Positions 1-10,756 of a stretch of 64,000 nucleotides of DNA are shown piece after piece. This stretch comes from Amycolatopsis sp. FDAARGOS 1241. GTDB lineage: Bacteria > Actinomycetota > Actinomycetes > Mycobacteriales > Pseudonocardiaceae. A program made the translations under genes and the position numbers. Location of the stretch: NCBI RefSeq assembly GCF_016889705.1, contig NZ_CP069526.1:868001-932000 (forward strand), in the 5' to 3' direction. Numbering within the stretch: the first letter of the stretch is position 1; every line of letters begins with the position of its first letter. The notes under the pieces were generated by a model. That model worked only from the letters and a program-made list of their open reading frames with translations. It was not told where the DNA came from and made no database searches.

Positions 1-814
1 CGCCGCGGGGGCGGCGGCGGGGTGGGGGCGCGTCGCCGCGGGGTTCGCCGCGGCGACGGGGGTCGCCGTCCGCCGGGGGGCGTGGGCGGCGGCCGTCGGG
101 CGGCGGCTTGCGGGTGGCGCGCGGGTCGCGGTCGGCCGGGTCGCGGCGGGGGCGGCCGCCGGGGTCCGCGGGCGGACGCGGGCGCCGCGGCGGCGGGGCG
201 TCGAGGTCCCGGTCGCGCGGCGGGCGGCGGCCACCGGCAGGCGGCGGCGCCTGGCCCGGCCGGCCCGACCCCGGCGGCCGGGTGCGCGCTCGCGCGGGGG
301 GTTCGTCGCCGTCGTCACGGGGGCGTTTGCCGTCCTTGAGCTTCACGGCGGCGTTGGGGTCGCGTTCGCGGAAAATGCGGAAGAAGCCGAACAGGAGCGT
401 GACGCCGGTGGTGACCGCCATCGTCGGAAAGCCGTTGATCAGCGGCGTGCCGATGTTCAGCAGCTTCGACAGGGTGTCGCTGCCGGAGCCGGAGCCGCCG
501 GTCACGAGGATCACACCGGGCACCGTGACGGCCAGCACCAGCGGCGGCTGGACCATCGGCCCGAACAGTGCGCGTCTCTGAACCGCGCCGACCGCGATCA
601 CGGCCCCGAGGAAGTAGCCCGCCTTGAAGACGAAATCGAGGCTGCCCTTGGTCTTCTCGTCGATGATGGCGCCGAGCACGGCCAGGCCGAAGCCCACGAG
701 GACGGCCGCCCACCAGGGCAGCCCCCGCCTCTCGCCGACGACGAGACGCTCGTCCCAGGGCACGGTGGCGTCTTCGGCATCAGGATCGCTCTGGCGATCG
801 CGTATCGCGGTCAC
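1..814 (-). CDS. DUF6542-domain membrane protein, C-terminus cut by window edge
   Basis: Reading leftwards from GTG 814 the frame is open to the window edge. The protein begins VTAIRDRQSDPDAEDA, then has a hydrophobic block (LPWWAAVLVGFGLAVLGAII), the signature KGSLDFVFKAGYFLGA, and two more membrane segments, followed by a long Pro/Arg/Asp-rich tail (about residues 150-270) that runs off the window. This matches the actinobacterial DUF6542 family, which has no known function. The tail is strongly compositionally biased, probably disordered and cytoplasmic. No clear ribosome site precedes the GTG, so the start is tentative. Open frames on the other strand here are GC shadows. Confidence 0.75.
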   Translation of the reverse strand, partial: MTAIRDRQSDPDAEDATVPWDERLVVGERRGLPWWAAVLVGFGLAVLGAIIDEKTKGSLDFVFKAGYFLGAVIAVGAVQRRALFGPMVQPPLVLAVTVPGVILVTGGSGSGSDTLSKLLNIGTPLINGFPTMAVTTGVTLLFGFFRIFRERDPNAAVKLKDGKRPRDDGDEPPARARTRPPGSGRPGQAPPPAGGRRPPRDRDLDAPPPRRPRPPADPGGRPRRDPADRDPRATRKPPPDGRRPRPPADGDPRRRGEPRGDAPPPRRRPRG

Positions 815-1396
815 GAGGCAACACCGTAGCTCGTACTTGTCACGATCTTGCCGCCACTGCCGAAGACTGCCCTGACCAGCCACCCGGCAGCGTGACGCGG
901 GTTGCCGCCGGACGGAACACGGGCGGTCTCGGGGGCTGCCCGCGCCCGGCCCGGGGAAGGCGAGTGGTCTGGTCACCTGACCTGCGAATACGAACCGGTG
1001 GTCTGGTCCGCGAACCGCTCCTCCTTCGCGCGGCTGGCTGCTCGATCGGCAGCCGGGCGAGCTTCGCGGTCATGAATCCGGAACGTTCCCGCTACCCGGA
1101 AGCATGACTGAACCTCACTCTGACCTCACCAAATGTCGGGCACCACGCGGGCACCATCTGCCTCACCGGCACCGTTGGCACCACACACCGTGACCGGCCA
1201 ATCGCCGTCGCCTCCTCCACGCTCGTGCCGATGCGGTGGGGAGGGCACGCCGCCGAGTTCCACTGGGTGCTTGCTGCTGCGAGCCCGGCTCGGGCGGCGA
1301 GATTGCGTTGCCCGGCGGTGTGAAAAGAAATCGGCAGGCACTGGGCGAGCGGTAACGCAGCGTTGCCAAGGTGCGGCGCGGCCTGGGCCGGTTGGC

Positions 1397-2290
1397 GCCG
1401 GTCTGCTGCCGCTGGGTCGCGTCTGCCGGAGCGGTGATCGGCCGACCGCCCCTCGTCGGGCCTCCGAGACGGGGGCTGTGCGCTGGTCCGTCGGACCGGG
1501 TGCCGGTCTGCTGCCGCGGGGTCCGTGCCGGGTCGCGTCTGCCGGAGCGGTGATCGGCCGACCGCCCCTCGTCCGGACCCCGAGGCCGAGGCGTGTGTTG
1601 GTCCGTCGGGCAAGGTACAGGTCTGCCGTCGCAGGGTCGGTGCCGCCTCACGTCCGCCCGAGTGGTGATCGGCCGACCGGCCAGCGCGTCTCGGCCGGGC
1701 TGGGCGCCGGTTCTTCGGACCGCGCGGCGGTCTGCCATCCCGGGGATTGATGTCGCGTTTGTGAGGTGCTCCGCCGACCGGCCCGGTCGGATTGCCCGAG
1801 GCCGGGTTGTGAACCGGTCCTTCGGGCCGGGTGCGGTCTGCTGCCGCAGTTTCCATGTCGCCTCACGTCTGCCCGAGCGGTGATCGGGCGGCCGGTTTGA
1901 CTGTTCGAGGCCGGGCTGTGTGTTGGTCCGTCGGGCCGGGTGGCGGTGTGCTGTCGCAGGACCCGTGCCGGGTCGGGTCGGCTGAGCGGTGCTCCGCCGA
2001 CTGGCCTCGTCTGGATTCCCGAGACCGGGCTGTGGGTCGGGCCGTTGGACTGGGTGCCGGTCTGCTGCCGCGGGTTCAGTGTCGGGTCGGGTCTGCCCGA
2101 GTAGTGATCGGGCGGCCGGTTTGACCGTCCGAGGCCGGGCCGTGCGTTGGTCCGTCGGAGCGGGTGGCGGTCTCCTGCAGGTTCTGTGCCGGGTCGGAGT
2201 GTTGAGTCGTGATCCGACAAGCGGCCTGGCCGTCCGAGGCCGGGTTGTGCGTCGGTACCTCGGACCCGAAAGGGCCGCGCACTGAGCACC
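1397..2290. repeat. array of about eight degenerate ~110-bp tandem repeats, non-coding
   Basis: Units begin near 1397, 1501, 1617, 1727, 1833, 1943, 2057 and 2167, each opening with CGGTCTGCTGCCGC or a variant. Each then holds a GTGATCGGCCGACC-like or GTGATCGGGCGGCC-like block, a CCGAGGCCGGGCTGTG block and a GTTGGTCCGTCGG block. Spacings are 104-116 bp and mostly not multiples of three, so no frame is kept between units. Long open frames on the minus strand arise from the repeats and composition. The rest of the gap between the DUF6542 gene and rmuC (815-1396 and 2291-2436) shows no gene I can support. Confidence 0.8.
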
Positions 2291-2436
2291 GGGCCGTTCT
2301 CGACGGGCCGCACCGGTCTGCCGAGGCTCGGTGAGGCGGACCGGTGCGCGCCGAACCGCCCGCCGGCGCATCACCACGCTCGACGGCGCTCCGTCCAGCA
2401 AGTCCCGGCAAGCGACCAACCGCAGCCGAAGGCCGC

Positions 2437-3351
2437 TCAGCCGGCTGCCACTTCGTCCCCCCTCCGAACTTCCGGCACGGCCGCCGGGCTGCCCGAGGCG
2501 TCCGTCAGCGGCGCGACCGTCGCGCGGAAGTTCTCCAGGGCTTCCAGCTCTCGCCGCCGCGCGGAGACGAAGCGCTGCAGGTGTGTGCTCGACAGGTTCA
2601 GCGCCTCCACGGCGTTCCCGGCCGCGCGGTGGGCTGCGGCGGCGCCCGCGCGGACCTGTTCCACGTCCTCCACCAAGGCACGGTCGCTTGCGGCGAACAG
2701 AGCAGCCGAGGCGAGGATGCCGAAGCCGGTGGGACCGCAGAGGAAAACGCGGCGGTCGATGAGCCAGCGCAGCAGCTCGGGGTCCGTGTCGAGGGCCGCG
2801 ACGACCGCAGCGTCGGACGGGACGAACATGATGGTCCCGTAAATGGCGTCCGCCCAGCGCTGGTAACCCTTGCCGGCCAGCTCGGCCGCGCGGGAGCGGA
2901 GCTGGCGGACGTGGGCGCGCAGCGCGTCGAGCCGTTCCTCCGGGTCGTCGGTCTCCACGGATTCGGCCCAGATCGCCATCGAAGCCTTCGCATCGACGGG
3001 CACGGTACGGCCGCCGCCGACGCGCAGCACCATGTCGGGCTTCACGCTGCCACCGCCGGCCAGGTCGGTCTGCAGCGTGAAGTGCAGCTCCTCGCGTAAG
3101 CCCAGCGCGCGGGCCGTCTCCACGAGCACCTGTTCACCGAGCTCACCGCGCCCGCTGATCGACGCGAACGCGACCTCGTACCGCCGCAGCGCCAGCTGCT
3201 GCTGGTCGTTCTTCGCTCGCTCGGCCGCCACGAGCCGCGCCGCCGCGTCGGCGCGGCGCATGCCGTCGTTGTAGAGCCGCCACAGCAACGCCACCGCCAC
3301 GCACAGGAGCAGCGCGAGGACGACAGCCGCCGTGGTGATCACCGTCTCCAC
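2437..3351 (-). CDS. rmuC: RmuC-family DNA recombination protein
   Basis: 304 residues. An N-terminal membrane anchor (about residues 4-22) is followed by a short helical region and the RmuC nuclease-fold core: GRGELGEQVLVE, KPDMVLRVGGG, VPVDAKASMAIW and IMFVPSDAAVVAAL are family signatures. The family is linked to limiting inversions and processing recombination intermediates; the biochemical activity is not settled. GTG 3351 was chosen because AAGGAGG lies five bases upstream; a longer frame from 3411 lacks such a site. The protein is shorter than many RmuC proteins, mainly in the coiled coil. It is divergent from sbcD-sbcC, a repair-related neighbour. Confidence 0.88.
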   Translation of the reverse strand: METVITTAAVVLALLLCVAVALLWRLYNDGMRRADAAARLVAAERAKNDQQQLALRRYEVAFASISGRGELGEQVLVETARALGLREELHFTLQTDLAGGGSVKPDMVLRVGGGRTVPVDAKASMAIWAESVETDDPEERLDALRAHVRQLRSRAAELAGKGYQRWADAIYGTIMFVPSDAAVVAALDTDPELLRWLIDRRVFLCGPTGFGILASAALFAASDRALVEDVEQVRAGAAAAHRAAGNAVEALNLSSTHLQRFVSARRRELEALENFRATVAPLTDASGSPAAVPEVRRGDEVAAG

Positions 3352-3571
3352 CCGGTCCTCCTTCCGCAATCCGAACCGGCAGGTGGCCATCATGGCGGAC
3401 CGCACCGACAAAAACCGGCGCGGACGGTCGCGCTGCGTAGCTGACCAGCACGTTCACCGGTTCGCCGGCGGGCGTGTCCGCCAGGGCCTCGATAGGCTTC
3501 GTACACACGTTCGAGTGGCGCTCCGGCGAGCCTCCGCGATTTCGTCGTGATCACCTCTTAACGTGGTCGCC

Positions 3572-4726
3572 GTGAGAATCCTCCACACCTCCGACTGGCA
3601 CGTCGGGCGCACGTTCCACGGCGCCGACCTGCTCGCCGAGCAGGAGGCCGTCCTCACCCACCTCGCCGGTCTCGTCACGACCGAGTCCGTCGACGTCGTG
3701 GTGGTGGCGGGCGACGTCTACGACCGCGCGGTCCCCTCGGCCGAAGCGGTCCGCGTCGCGACCAAGGCCATGAGCCGCATCCGCGAGGCCGGCGCGCAGC
3801 TCGTGATCACGCCGGGCAACCACGACTCCGCGGCGAGGCTGGGCGCGTTCGCGGATTTCGCGGCCGCGGGTGGTCTGCACCTGCGTGCCACCGTCGCGGG
3901 CATCGCCGAACCGGTGCTGCTGCACGACGACCACGGCGCGGTCGCGTTCTACGGCATCCCGTACCTCGAACCCGAGCCGTCCCGCCACGCGCTGGGCGTG
4001 CCCGAAGCGCGTGGGCACACCGGCGTCCTCACCGAAGCGATGCGCCGCGTCCGCGAAGATCTCGCCGCGCGAACGGACACGCGGTCCGTGGTGCTGGCCC
4101 ACGCGTTCGTCACCGGGGGTTCGGCCAGCGACTCCGAACGCACCATCGCGGTGGGGGGCGTCGAACAGGTCCCGGGCGACGTCTTCGACGGAGTGGACTA
4201 CATCGCGCTCGGCCACCTGCACGGCCCGCAGACCCTCGCCGAGCACCTGCGCTACTCGGGCAGTCCGCTCGCCTACTCGTTTTCCGAGGCGCACCAACGG
4301 AAATCGGTCTGGCTGGTCGACCTCGACGCGCACGGGCTCGCCGAGGTCCGCCGCCACGAGCTGCCCGTGCCGCGGCCGCTCGCGACGGTGCGCGGAGAGC
4401 TGCAAGACCTCCTGACCGCGCCGGAGCACGACGAGTGGCGCGACCACTTCCTGTCCGTCACGGTCACCGACCGCGTGCGGCCGGTCGACGCGATGCGCCG
4501 CCTGCGCGAACGCTTCCCGTACGCCGTGCACCTCGACTGGGAACCCGAAGGCGGCCTCGCCGGCGCGGAGCTGAGGTACGCCGAAGCCGTGCGCGGCCGC
4601 ACCGACATCGAGATCGCCCGCAGCTTCCTCGACGACTGCCGCGGCGCGCCACCCAGCGAAAGTGAGGAACGGCTGGTGTTCCTCGCGCTCGAAGCGGCCA
4701 ACCGGGCGGCGGTGGCGAAACTGTGA
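3572..4726 (+). CDS. sbcD: exonuclease SbcD (Mre11-like nuclease subunit)
   Basis: 384 residues. Calcineurin-like phosphoesterase motifs are plain: MRILHTSDWHVG at the N-terminus, VVAGDVYDR, TPGNHDS, and YIALGHLHGPQ, which supply the di-manganese ligands. A C-terminal capping domain follows. With SbcC it forms the complex that opens hairpins and trims DNA ends. The start is set at GTG 3572 because SbcD proteins begin with this MRILHTSDWH motif; GTG 3563 is the in-frame alternative. Its TGA overlaps the GTG of sbcC, so the two are translationally coupled. Confidence 0.95.
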   Translation: MRILHTSDWHVGRTFHGADLLAEQEAVLTHLAGLVTTESVDVVVVAGDVYDRAVPSAEAVRVATKAMSRIREAGAQLVITPGNHDSAARLGAFADFAAAGGLHLRATVAGIAEPVLLHDDHGAVAFYGIPYLEPEPSRHALGVPEARGHTGVLTEAMRRVREDLAARTDTRSVVLAHAFVTGGSASDSERTIAVGGVEQVPGDVFDGVDYIALGHLHGPQTLAEHLRYSGSPLAYSFSEAHQRKSVWLVDLDAHGLAEVRRHELPVPRPLATVRGELQDLLTAPEHDEWRDHFLSVTVTDRVRPVDAMRRLRERFPYAVHLDWEPEGGLAGAELRYAEAVRGRTDIEIARSFLDDCRGAPPSESEERLVFLALEAANRAAVAKL

Positions 4727-7686
4727 GGCTGCACCTGCTGGAGGTCGAGGCGTTCGGTCCGTACGCGGGCCGCGAAGTGGTCGATTTCGACGCCCTCGGT
4801 GCCGACGGCCTCTTCCTCCTGCACGGCGACACCGGCGCGGGCAAGACCACGCTGCTCGACGCGATCGCGTTCGCGCTGTTCGGCGTGGTCCCCGGCGCGC
4901 GCGGCGACGTCAAGCGGCTGCGCTGCGACGTCGCACAGCCCGACCAGCTCACCGAGGTCGTGCTGGAGCTGACCGTGCAGGGCCAGCGGCTGCGGATCGT
5001 GCGCAGCCCCGAGTACCAGCGCCCCAAGAAACGGGGCGACGGCTTCACCACGCAGCAGGCCAAGGTGTCGCTGACCTGGGTCGGCGAACCCCCGGCCGGC
5101 CTGCCACCCGACGGGATCATCCGGATCGACGAGGTCGCACGCACCGTCGAACGGCTCCTGGGCATGACCGCTCCGCAGTTCTTCCAGGTCGTGCTGCTGC
5201 CGCAGGGGGAGTTCGCGAAGTTCCTGCGCTCCGACACCACTGAGCGCGAGAAACTGCTGGAACGGCTCTTCGGCACCGAGCGGTTCTCCGACGTCGAACG
5301 CTGGTTCGCCGACCTGCGCGCCGAACGGGGGCGGACGCTGGAAAAGCGGCAGCAGGAGCTGCGGGAGCTCGTTGCGCGCTACGCCCAGGAGGCGCAGCAG
5401 GAGCCGCCGGAAGAAGAGCAGGCGGCGTGGGTCGAGGCCGTGCTCGCCGAGGTCGCGGCCCGCGCCGAAACGGCGGAAACCGAAGCGGCACAAGCACGTT
5501 CGGCGGCGAAGGCGGCGGAAAGCGCGCTGCGCGAAGCGGAAGAGGACGCCGACCGCATCCGGCGCGTCCGCACCGCCCACACGCGGCTCGCACAGATCGC
5601 CGAAACCGCCGGCGAACGCGCCGAGTGGACCGAAGAGATCGCGGCCGCGCGGCGGGCGTCGGCCGTGGTGCCCGAGGTCGAGCTGCTGGAACGGCGGACG
5701 GGGGAACTCGGCGACGCGCAGGTCGCAGAGGCCGACCACACGCGGGCGCTCGGGGAACTGGGTTTCGACTCCGTGGGCTTTGCCGCCGCGGACCTGCGGG
5801 AACGCGCCGGGGCCCTGCGGGAAGAAGCGGGCGCGCTGGCCGAACTCGTCGCGGAGGCCGAACAGCAGCGCGCGGACACGGCCAGGCGCGACGAGCGGAA
5901 GACCGCTGCGAAAATCGCGGCCGAACGCGTCACCGAACTCGAAACGCGGCTGGCCGAGCTGCCCGAACGGCTCACGCGGTTGCGCGGCGAAGCGGCGTCG
6001 GCCGCCGAGGCCGAGGCGAAGCTGGACGGCGCGAAGGCCCGTGCCGAGGAACTGACCAACCTCGCGCGAGCGGCGGCGGACCTGCCCGAGGCGGAAGCGA
6101 AGGTCGGGCGCGGCGAGGCGAAGCTCCGCGAAGTCGTCGACACGCACCAAGCCGCCCGGCAGCGCCGGCTCGACCTGCGCGAACGCCGGCTGGAGGGCAT
6201 GGCGGCCGAACTGGCCGCGGGTCTGGCCGACGGCGCGCCGTGCCCGGTGTGCGGGTCGGCCGAGCACCCGTCGCCCGCGAAACATGGGACGCAACTCGTG
6301 GACCCCGCCGAGGAACGGGCCGCCGAGGAAGCCGAACAGCAGGCGAGTGCGTTGCGGCAGCGGGTGGTTTCGGCGCTGGAAGAGGCGAAGGCCCGGCTGG
6401 AGGCGTTGCGGGAACGGCTCGGTGAGCGGACCGCGGAGTCCGTGCGGGCCGAGCTGGCAGACGCGCGGGCGAGCGTCGCGACGCTGTCCGAACAGGCCGC
6501 GCGCAAGAGCCCGCTGGTCCGGCAGGTCACCGCGCTGGAACGGGAAAGCGAGCAGCTGGCCGAGCAACGGCGGCGTGCCGACCAGGCCGTCACGGAGGCG
6601 CGCTCGGAGGTCCGTGCGCTCGAAGACCGGCTGGCCGAACGCGCGAAGCGGCTGCTCGAAGGCCGCGGCGACTTCCCCGACGTCACCACGCGTCGCCGGC
6701 ACCTGCTCACACTGGCCGGCGCGCTCGACGCCGTGGCCGAGGCGCGCACGGCCGTCACCGGGGCGGAAGCGCGGCTCGAGGAGCAGCGCGGACTCGTCGA
6801 GATCTCGTTGCACGCCAAGGGGTTCGCCGCGCTCGAGGAGATGCGCGGCGCGGTCCGCTCCGACGAGCAGGTGGCCAAACTCGAACAGGGCCTAGCCGAG
6901 GCCGAAGCGACGGCAGCCGGCGCGCGCGAGCTGCTGGCTCAGCCCGAGCTGTTCGGCATCTCGCCCGACGACGTCGTCGAGGTCGCGCCGAAGGCCGAAG
7001 CCGCGAAGGCCGCCCGAGAACGGGCCGACACGGCGTTCGCGGCGCTGAAGTCCGTCGCCGCGCAGCACGCCGAGCTCACGAAGCTGGCCGGGCGGATGCG
7101 CACGGCGCTGGCGGAGTTCGCGCCCGTCGAAGCGGAGTACGCCGAGCTGCGCGCACTGTCCGAAGTGGTCAACGGCCGCGGTCAGAACTCGCGCAAGATG
7201 TCGTTGCGCTCGTACGTGCTGGCCGCGCGGCTGGAGGAGGTCGCGCTCGCCGCCACCGCCCGGCTGCGGACGATGAGCCAGGGCCGTTACTCGTTCGTCC
7301 ACTCGGACGCGGCCGGCGCGCGCGGCACCCGCGGTGGCCTCGGCCTCGACGTGCTCGACGACTACTCCGGCGCCGTCCGGCCCGCGAAAACCCTGTCGGG
7401 CGGGGAATCCTTCCTCGCGTCGCTCTCGCTCGCGCTGGGGCTGGCCGATGTCGTCGCATCCGAAACCGGCGGGGCGCTGCTCGACACGCTCTTCGTCGAC
7501 GAGGGCTTCGGCACGCTCGACGCCGAAACCCTCGACGTCGTGATGAACATCCTCGACGAACTGCGCGCCGGCGGCCGCGTCGTCGGCCTCGTGTCGCACG
7601 TCGAGGAGCTCCGCCAGCGCATCCCGACGCGGCTGCGCGTCCGGAAGTCCCGCTCGGGCTCACGGATCGAGCTGCGGACGGCTTAG
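4723..7686 (+). CDS. sbcC: exonuclease SbcC (Rad50-like ATPase subunit)
   Basis: 987 residues. Walker A GDTGAGKT lies at about residues 35-42. Long coiled coils flank a CPVC zinc hook at about 507-510. The ABC signature LSGGESFLAS lies near 891 and Walker B TLFVDEGFGTLD near 922. It is the ATPase partner of SbcD. The coding region is rich in Ala/Glu/Arg heptads, which creates very long antisense open frames that are not genes. The start GTG 4723 overlaps the sbcD stop by four bases. Confidence 0.96.
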   Translation: MRLHLLEVEAFGPYAGREVVDFDALGADGLFLLHGDTGAGKTTLLDAIAFALFGVVPGARGDVKRLRCDVAQPDQLTEVVLELTVQGQRLRIVRSPEYQRPKKRGDGFTTQQAKVSLTWVGEPPAGLPPDGIIRIDEVARTVERLLGMTAPQFFQVVLLPQGEFAKFLRSDTTEREKLLERLFGTERFSDVERWFADLRAERGRTLEKRQQELRELVARYAQEAQQEPPEEEQAAWVEAVLAEVAARAETAETEAAQARSAAKAAESALREAEEDADRIRRVRTAHTRLAQIAETAGERAEWTEEIAAARRASAVVPEVELLERRTGELGDAQVAEADHTRALGELGFDSVGFAAADLRERAGALREEAGALAELVAEAEQQRADTARRDERKTAAKIAAERVTELETRLAELPERLTRLRGEAASAAEAEAKLDGAKARAEELTNLARAAADLPEAEAKVGRGEAKLREVVDTHQAARQRRLDLRERRLEGMAAELAAGLADGAPCPVCGSAEHPSPAKHGTQLVDPAEERAAEEAEQQASALRQRVVSALEEAKARLEALRERLGERTAESVRAELADARASVATLSEQAARKSPLVRQVTALERESEQLAEQRRRADQAVTEARSEVRALEDRLAERAKRLLEGRGDFPDVTTRRRHLLTLAGALDAVAEARTAVTGAEARLEEQRGLVEISLHAKGFAALEEMRGAVRSDEQVAKLEQGLAEAEATAAGARELLAQPELFGISPDDVVEVAPKAEAAKAARERADTAFAALKSVAAQHAELTKLAGRMRTALAEFAPVEAEYAELRALSEVVNGRGQNSRKMSLRSYVLAARLEEVALAATARLRTMSQGRYSFVHSDAAGARGTRGGLGLDVLDDYSGAVRPAKTLSGGESFLASLSLALGLADVVASETGGALLDTLFVDEGFGTLDAETLDVVMNILDELRAGGRVVGLVSHVEELRQRIPTRLRVRKSRSGSRIELRTA

Positions 7687-7724
7687 TGCCTGTCCGGTAA
7701 TCGATCTGGCTGCGGGGATCGCGC

Positions 7725-7820
7725 GTGGGCGCTCATGCGACCGGCGACCTCCGCGACCTGGCCACCCATTACGCCGAGCGAGCCGCCCATGACCGGGCCG
7801 AACTCAGCCGGCTCCGATGA
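7725..7820 (+). CDS. possible 31-residue ORF or remnant, function unknown
   Basis: GTG 7725 opens a frame ending in TGA at 7818-7820. Its C-terminal half, DLATHYAERAAHDRAELSRL, looks like a genuine amphipathic helix with high-GC third positions. There is no clear ribosome site, and an in-frame TAA lies shortly upstream. It could be a small peptide or the tail of a lost gene between sbcC and the convergent ada-alkA gene. Confidence 0.2.
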   Translation: MGAHATGDLRDLATHYAERAAHDRAELSRLR

Positions 7821-7835
7821 CGTACCGGACCGAAC

Positions 7836-9254
7836 TCAGGCCGCGAAGCTCTGGAGGTGGCGGCAGGCGTACGAACTCCACGGTTGCCAGCGCGCGGCGT
7901 CCGCGAGGTCGAGGCCGAGCGCGGCGGCGGCGCGGCGCACGGCGGGGTCGCCGGTGAGCAGCACGTCTGGGGCGCCGAGCACCCGCATCAGCACGTAGTC
8001 GGCCGTGCCCGCGTCGACCCCGCACGCGAGCAGTTCGGCCCGCAGCTCGCCGGGATCGCGGCCGACGTGCAGGTCGAGGCTGCCGTCCACGATCGCCGCC
8101 GCAGCGGTCCTGACCAGCGGCTTCACGTCCGCGGCGGCCACCGCCTCGGCCGTCGGGAACAGCGTCGTCAGCGCGTCCATCGGCGGTTCGGCGGGTGGCA
8201 CGGTCTCGCCGAGCGCGGCGACCTCGGCCGCGGCCTCGCCGAGCAGCGTGCACAGCACCAACTCGGGCCCGTCGACGGCGCCTGGCACCCGCAGGCCGGG
8301 AGTACCCGCGACCAGCGGAGCCAGCGTCGGGTCGGCCGACAGCACCCGCTCGACGGCTTCGGGGTCGGCGTCCAGGTCGAGCAAGCGCCGCACGCGGGCC
8401 ACGGCACTGCCCAGGTCACGCAGGTCCGTCAACGCCAGTTCGCAGCGGACGTGGTCGGGCTGCGGGCTCAGCCGGACGAGGCCGGGGCCGTGCGGGAGGC
8501 GCAGCGTGCGGCCGTAGCCGGTGAGGCCGCCGGCGTCCTCTTCGACGGCCTCGACGCCCGGCAACGCGCACGAAGCGTGGTAGCGCAGCACGCCCTGCGC
8601 GTCGAACGGCGCGCGGAACGGCAGCCGCAGGCTCAGCCGCGTCGAGCCGCTCTCGGTGCGGCGGCCGCGCCGCAGCGAAGCCGCGCGAAGCTGTGAAGGC
8701 GTCGTCGCGAAGACTTCGCGGATCGTCTCGTTGAACTGCCGGATGCTGGAGAACCCGGCGGCGAAAGCGACGTCGGTCAGTGGCAGCGCGGACAGCTCGA
8801 TCAGCAGCCGCGCGGAGTGCGCGCGGTGGGCGCGGGCCAGGGCGAGCGGGCCGGCGCCGAGTTCGGCGGTGAGGACGCGGCCGAGCTGGCGTTCCGAGTA
8901 GCCGAGCCGCCGGGCCAGGCCGGGCACGCCTTCGCGTTCGACGAGGCCGTCGGCGATCAGGCGCATCGCGCGGGCGGCCAGGTCGGCGCGGACGTTCCAG
9001 TCGGGCGAACCCGGCACGGCGTCGGGCAGGCACCGGCGGCACGCGCGGTAGCCGCCGGCCTGCGCGGCCGCCGACGTCGGGAAGAACTGCACGTTTTGCG
9101 CCTTCGGCGTGATCGCCGGGCACGACGGACGGCAGTAGATGCCGGTGGTGCGCACGGCCATGATGAACTGGCCGTCGAACCGCTGGTCGCGAGCGGTGAC
9201 AGCGCGGTAGCAGCGCTCGGTGTCCCGCCAGATCGGGAGCGTCGCGATGGCCAT
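7836..9254 (-). CDS. Ada-AlkA fusion: alkylation-damage sensor and 3-methyladenine glycosylase
   Basis: 472 residues. The N-terminal Ada metal-binding domain has the four zinc cysteines C41, C45, C72 and C75 (TGIYCRPSC ... ACRRC), where methyl phosphotriesters are accepted. An AraC-type HTH region follows (about 85-185, with VAFAAGFSSIRQFN). The C-terminal half is an AlkA-type glycosylase: RLSLRLPFRAPFD, a helix-hairpin-helix region, and the closing WQPWSSYACRHL. It probably senses alkylation, activates transcription and excises alkylated bases. ATG 9254 (MAIATLPIWRDTERC) fits family starts. The family is known; its catalytic Asp was not verified by alignment. Confidence 0.9.
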   Translation of the reverse strand: MAIATLPIWRDTERCYRAVTARDQRFDGQFIMAVRTTGIYCRPSCPAITPKAQNVQFFPTSAAAQAGGYRACRRCLPDAVPGSPDWNVRADLAARAMRLIADGLVEREGVPGLARRLGYSERQLGRVLTAELGAGPLALARAHRAHSARLLIELSALPLTDVAFAAGFSSIRQFNETIREVFATTPSQLRAASLRRGRRTESGSTRLSLRLPFRAPFDAQGVLRYHASCALPGVEAVEEDAGGLTGYGRTLRLPHGPGLVRLSPQPDHVRCELALTDLRDLGSAVARVRRLLDLDADPEAVERVLSADPTLAPLVAGTPGLRVPGAVDGPELVLCTLLGEAAAEVAALGETVPPAEPPMDALTTLFPTAEAVAAADVKPLVRTAAAAIVDGSLDLHVGRDPGELRAELLACGVDAGTADYVLMRVLGAPDVLLTGDPAVRRAAAALGLDLADAARWQPWSSYACRHLQSFAA

Positions 9255-9342
9255 GCGTCCGATGGTGCCAGCAGGTGAGCGGCTTGACTGGCGGAAATCC
9301 GACACGGTGTTACCGGGTCGGCCGGGGCGCCGGCCCGGCACG

Positions 9343-9356
9343 TAGACTCCCTGGTC

Positions 9357-9357
<1 letters not shown>
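9343..9357 (+). promoter_or_regulatory. probable -10 (TAGACT) giving a leaderless ychF mRNA
   Basis: TAGACT at 9343-9348 ends eight bases before the ychF GTG, and no Shine-Dalgarno sequence is visible. A transcript starting six to nine bases after the -10 would begin at or near the start codon. No convincing -35 was found. Confidence 0.45.
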
Positions 9358-10457
<1,100 letters not shown>

Positions 10458-10485
10458 GGGGCGAGCTGTTCGCCCAGCTCGCCCC
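10458..10485 (+). terminator. hairpin just after the new ychF stop
   Basis: Perfect 11-bp stem GGGGCGAGCTG / CAGCTCGCCCC with a six-base loop, beginning one base after the ychF TAA. It lies inside the element, so the element supplies both a new C-terminus and a terminator-like hairpin for the host gene. Confidence 0.65.
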
Positions 10486-10498
10486 CACATTGGTGTAG

Positions 10499-10756
10499 TC
10501 ACGCGGCCTTCGCCGCCCTTCCGGTCGTTTGACGACCCAGGAGGATTCGGAGTCGTCCGCGCTCGTCCTCGCTGAGCGGCGGCCAACCTGCGACGATCTC
10601 TGCTGCGAGCTTCGCGAGCCGCTCTCTGTCGGCGGAGCCGAGCGCGGGCGCTGGTCGTACATCCCGACTTGAACTAGCGCGATTCGCATGCAGCGGAACG
10701 ACCATGTCGCCTGCCGACTTCGCGCTCGCCATCCTTGGGGTGCGGGGGGTGTCCAT
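10499..10756 (-). CDS. small hypothetical protein at the AICE left end
   Basis: 85 residues from ATG 10756, preceded by GGGAGA seven bases upstream. The C-terminal half, RERLAKLAAEIVAGWPPLSE followed by DERGRLRILLGR, resembles a short helical module that recurs in small proteins of actinobacterial plasmids and integrated elements. The role is unknown. It converges on ychF and would share the hairpin at 10458-10485. Confidence 0.6.
   Translation of the reverse strand: MDTPRTPRMASAKSAGDMVVPLHANRASSSRDVRPAPALGSADRERLAKLAAEIVAGWPPLSEDERGRLRILLGRQTTGRAAKAA

Noticed and set aside
1163-2419. 418-residue minus-strand open frame and two other long frames across the repeat array
   Set aside because: The repeat unit length is not a multiple of three, so repeats recur in different frames. 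The text is Arg/Pro/Thr-rich with no family resemblance, and there is no ribosome site.
4273-6813. 846-residue minus-strand open frame opposite sbcC
   Set aside because: It is the GC shadow of the sbcC coding strand; sbcC has all family motifs.
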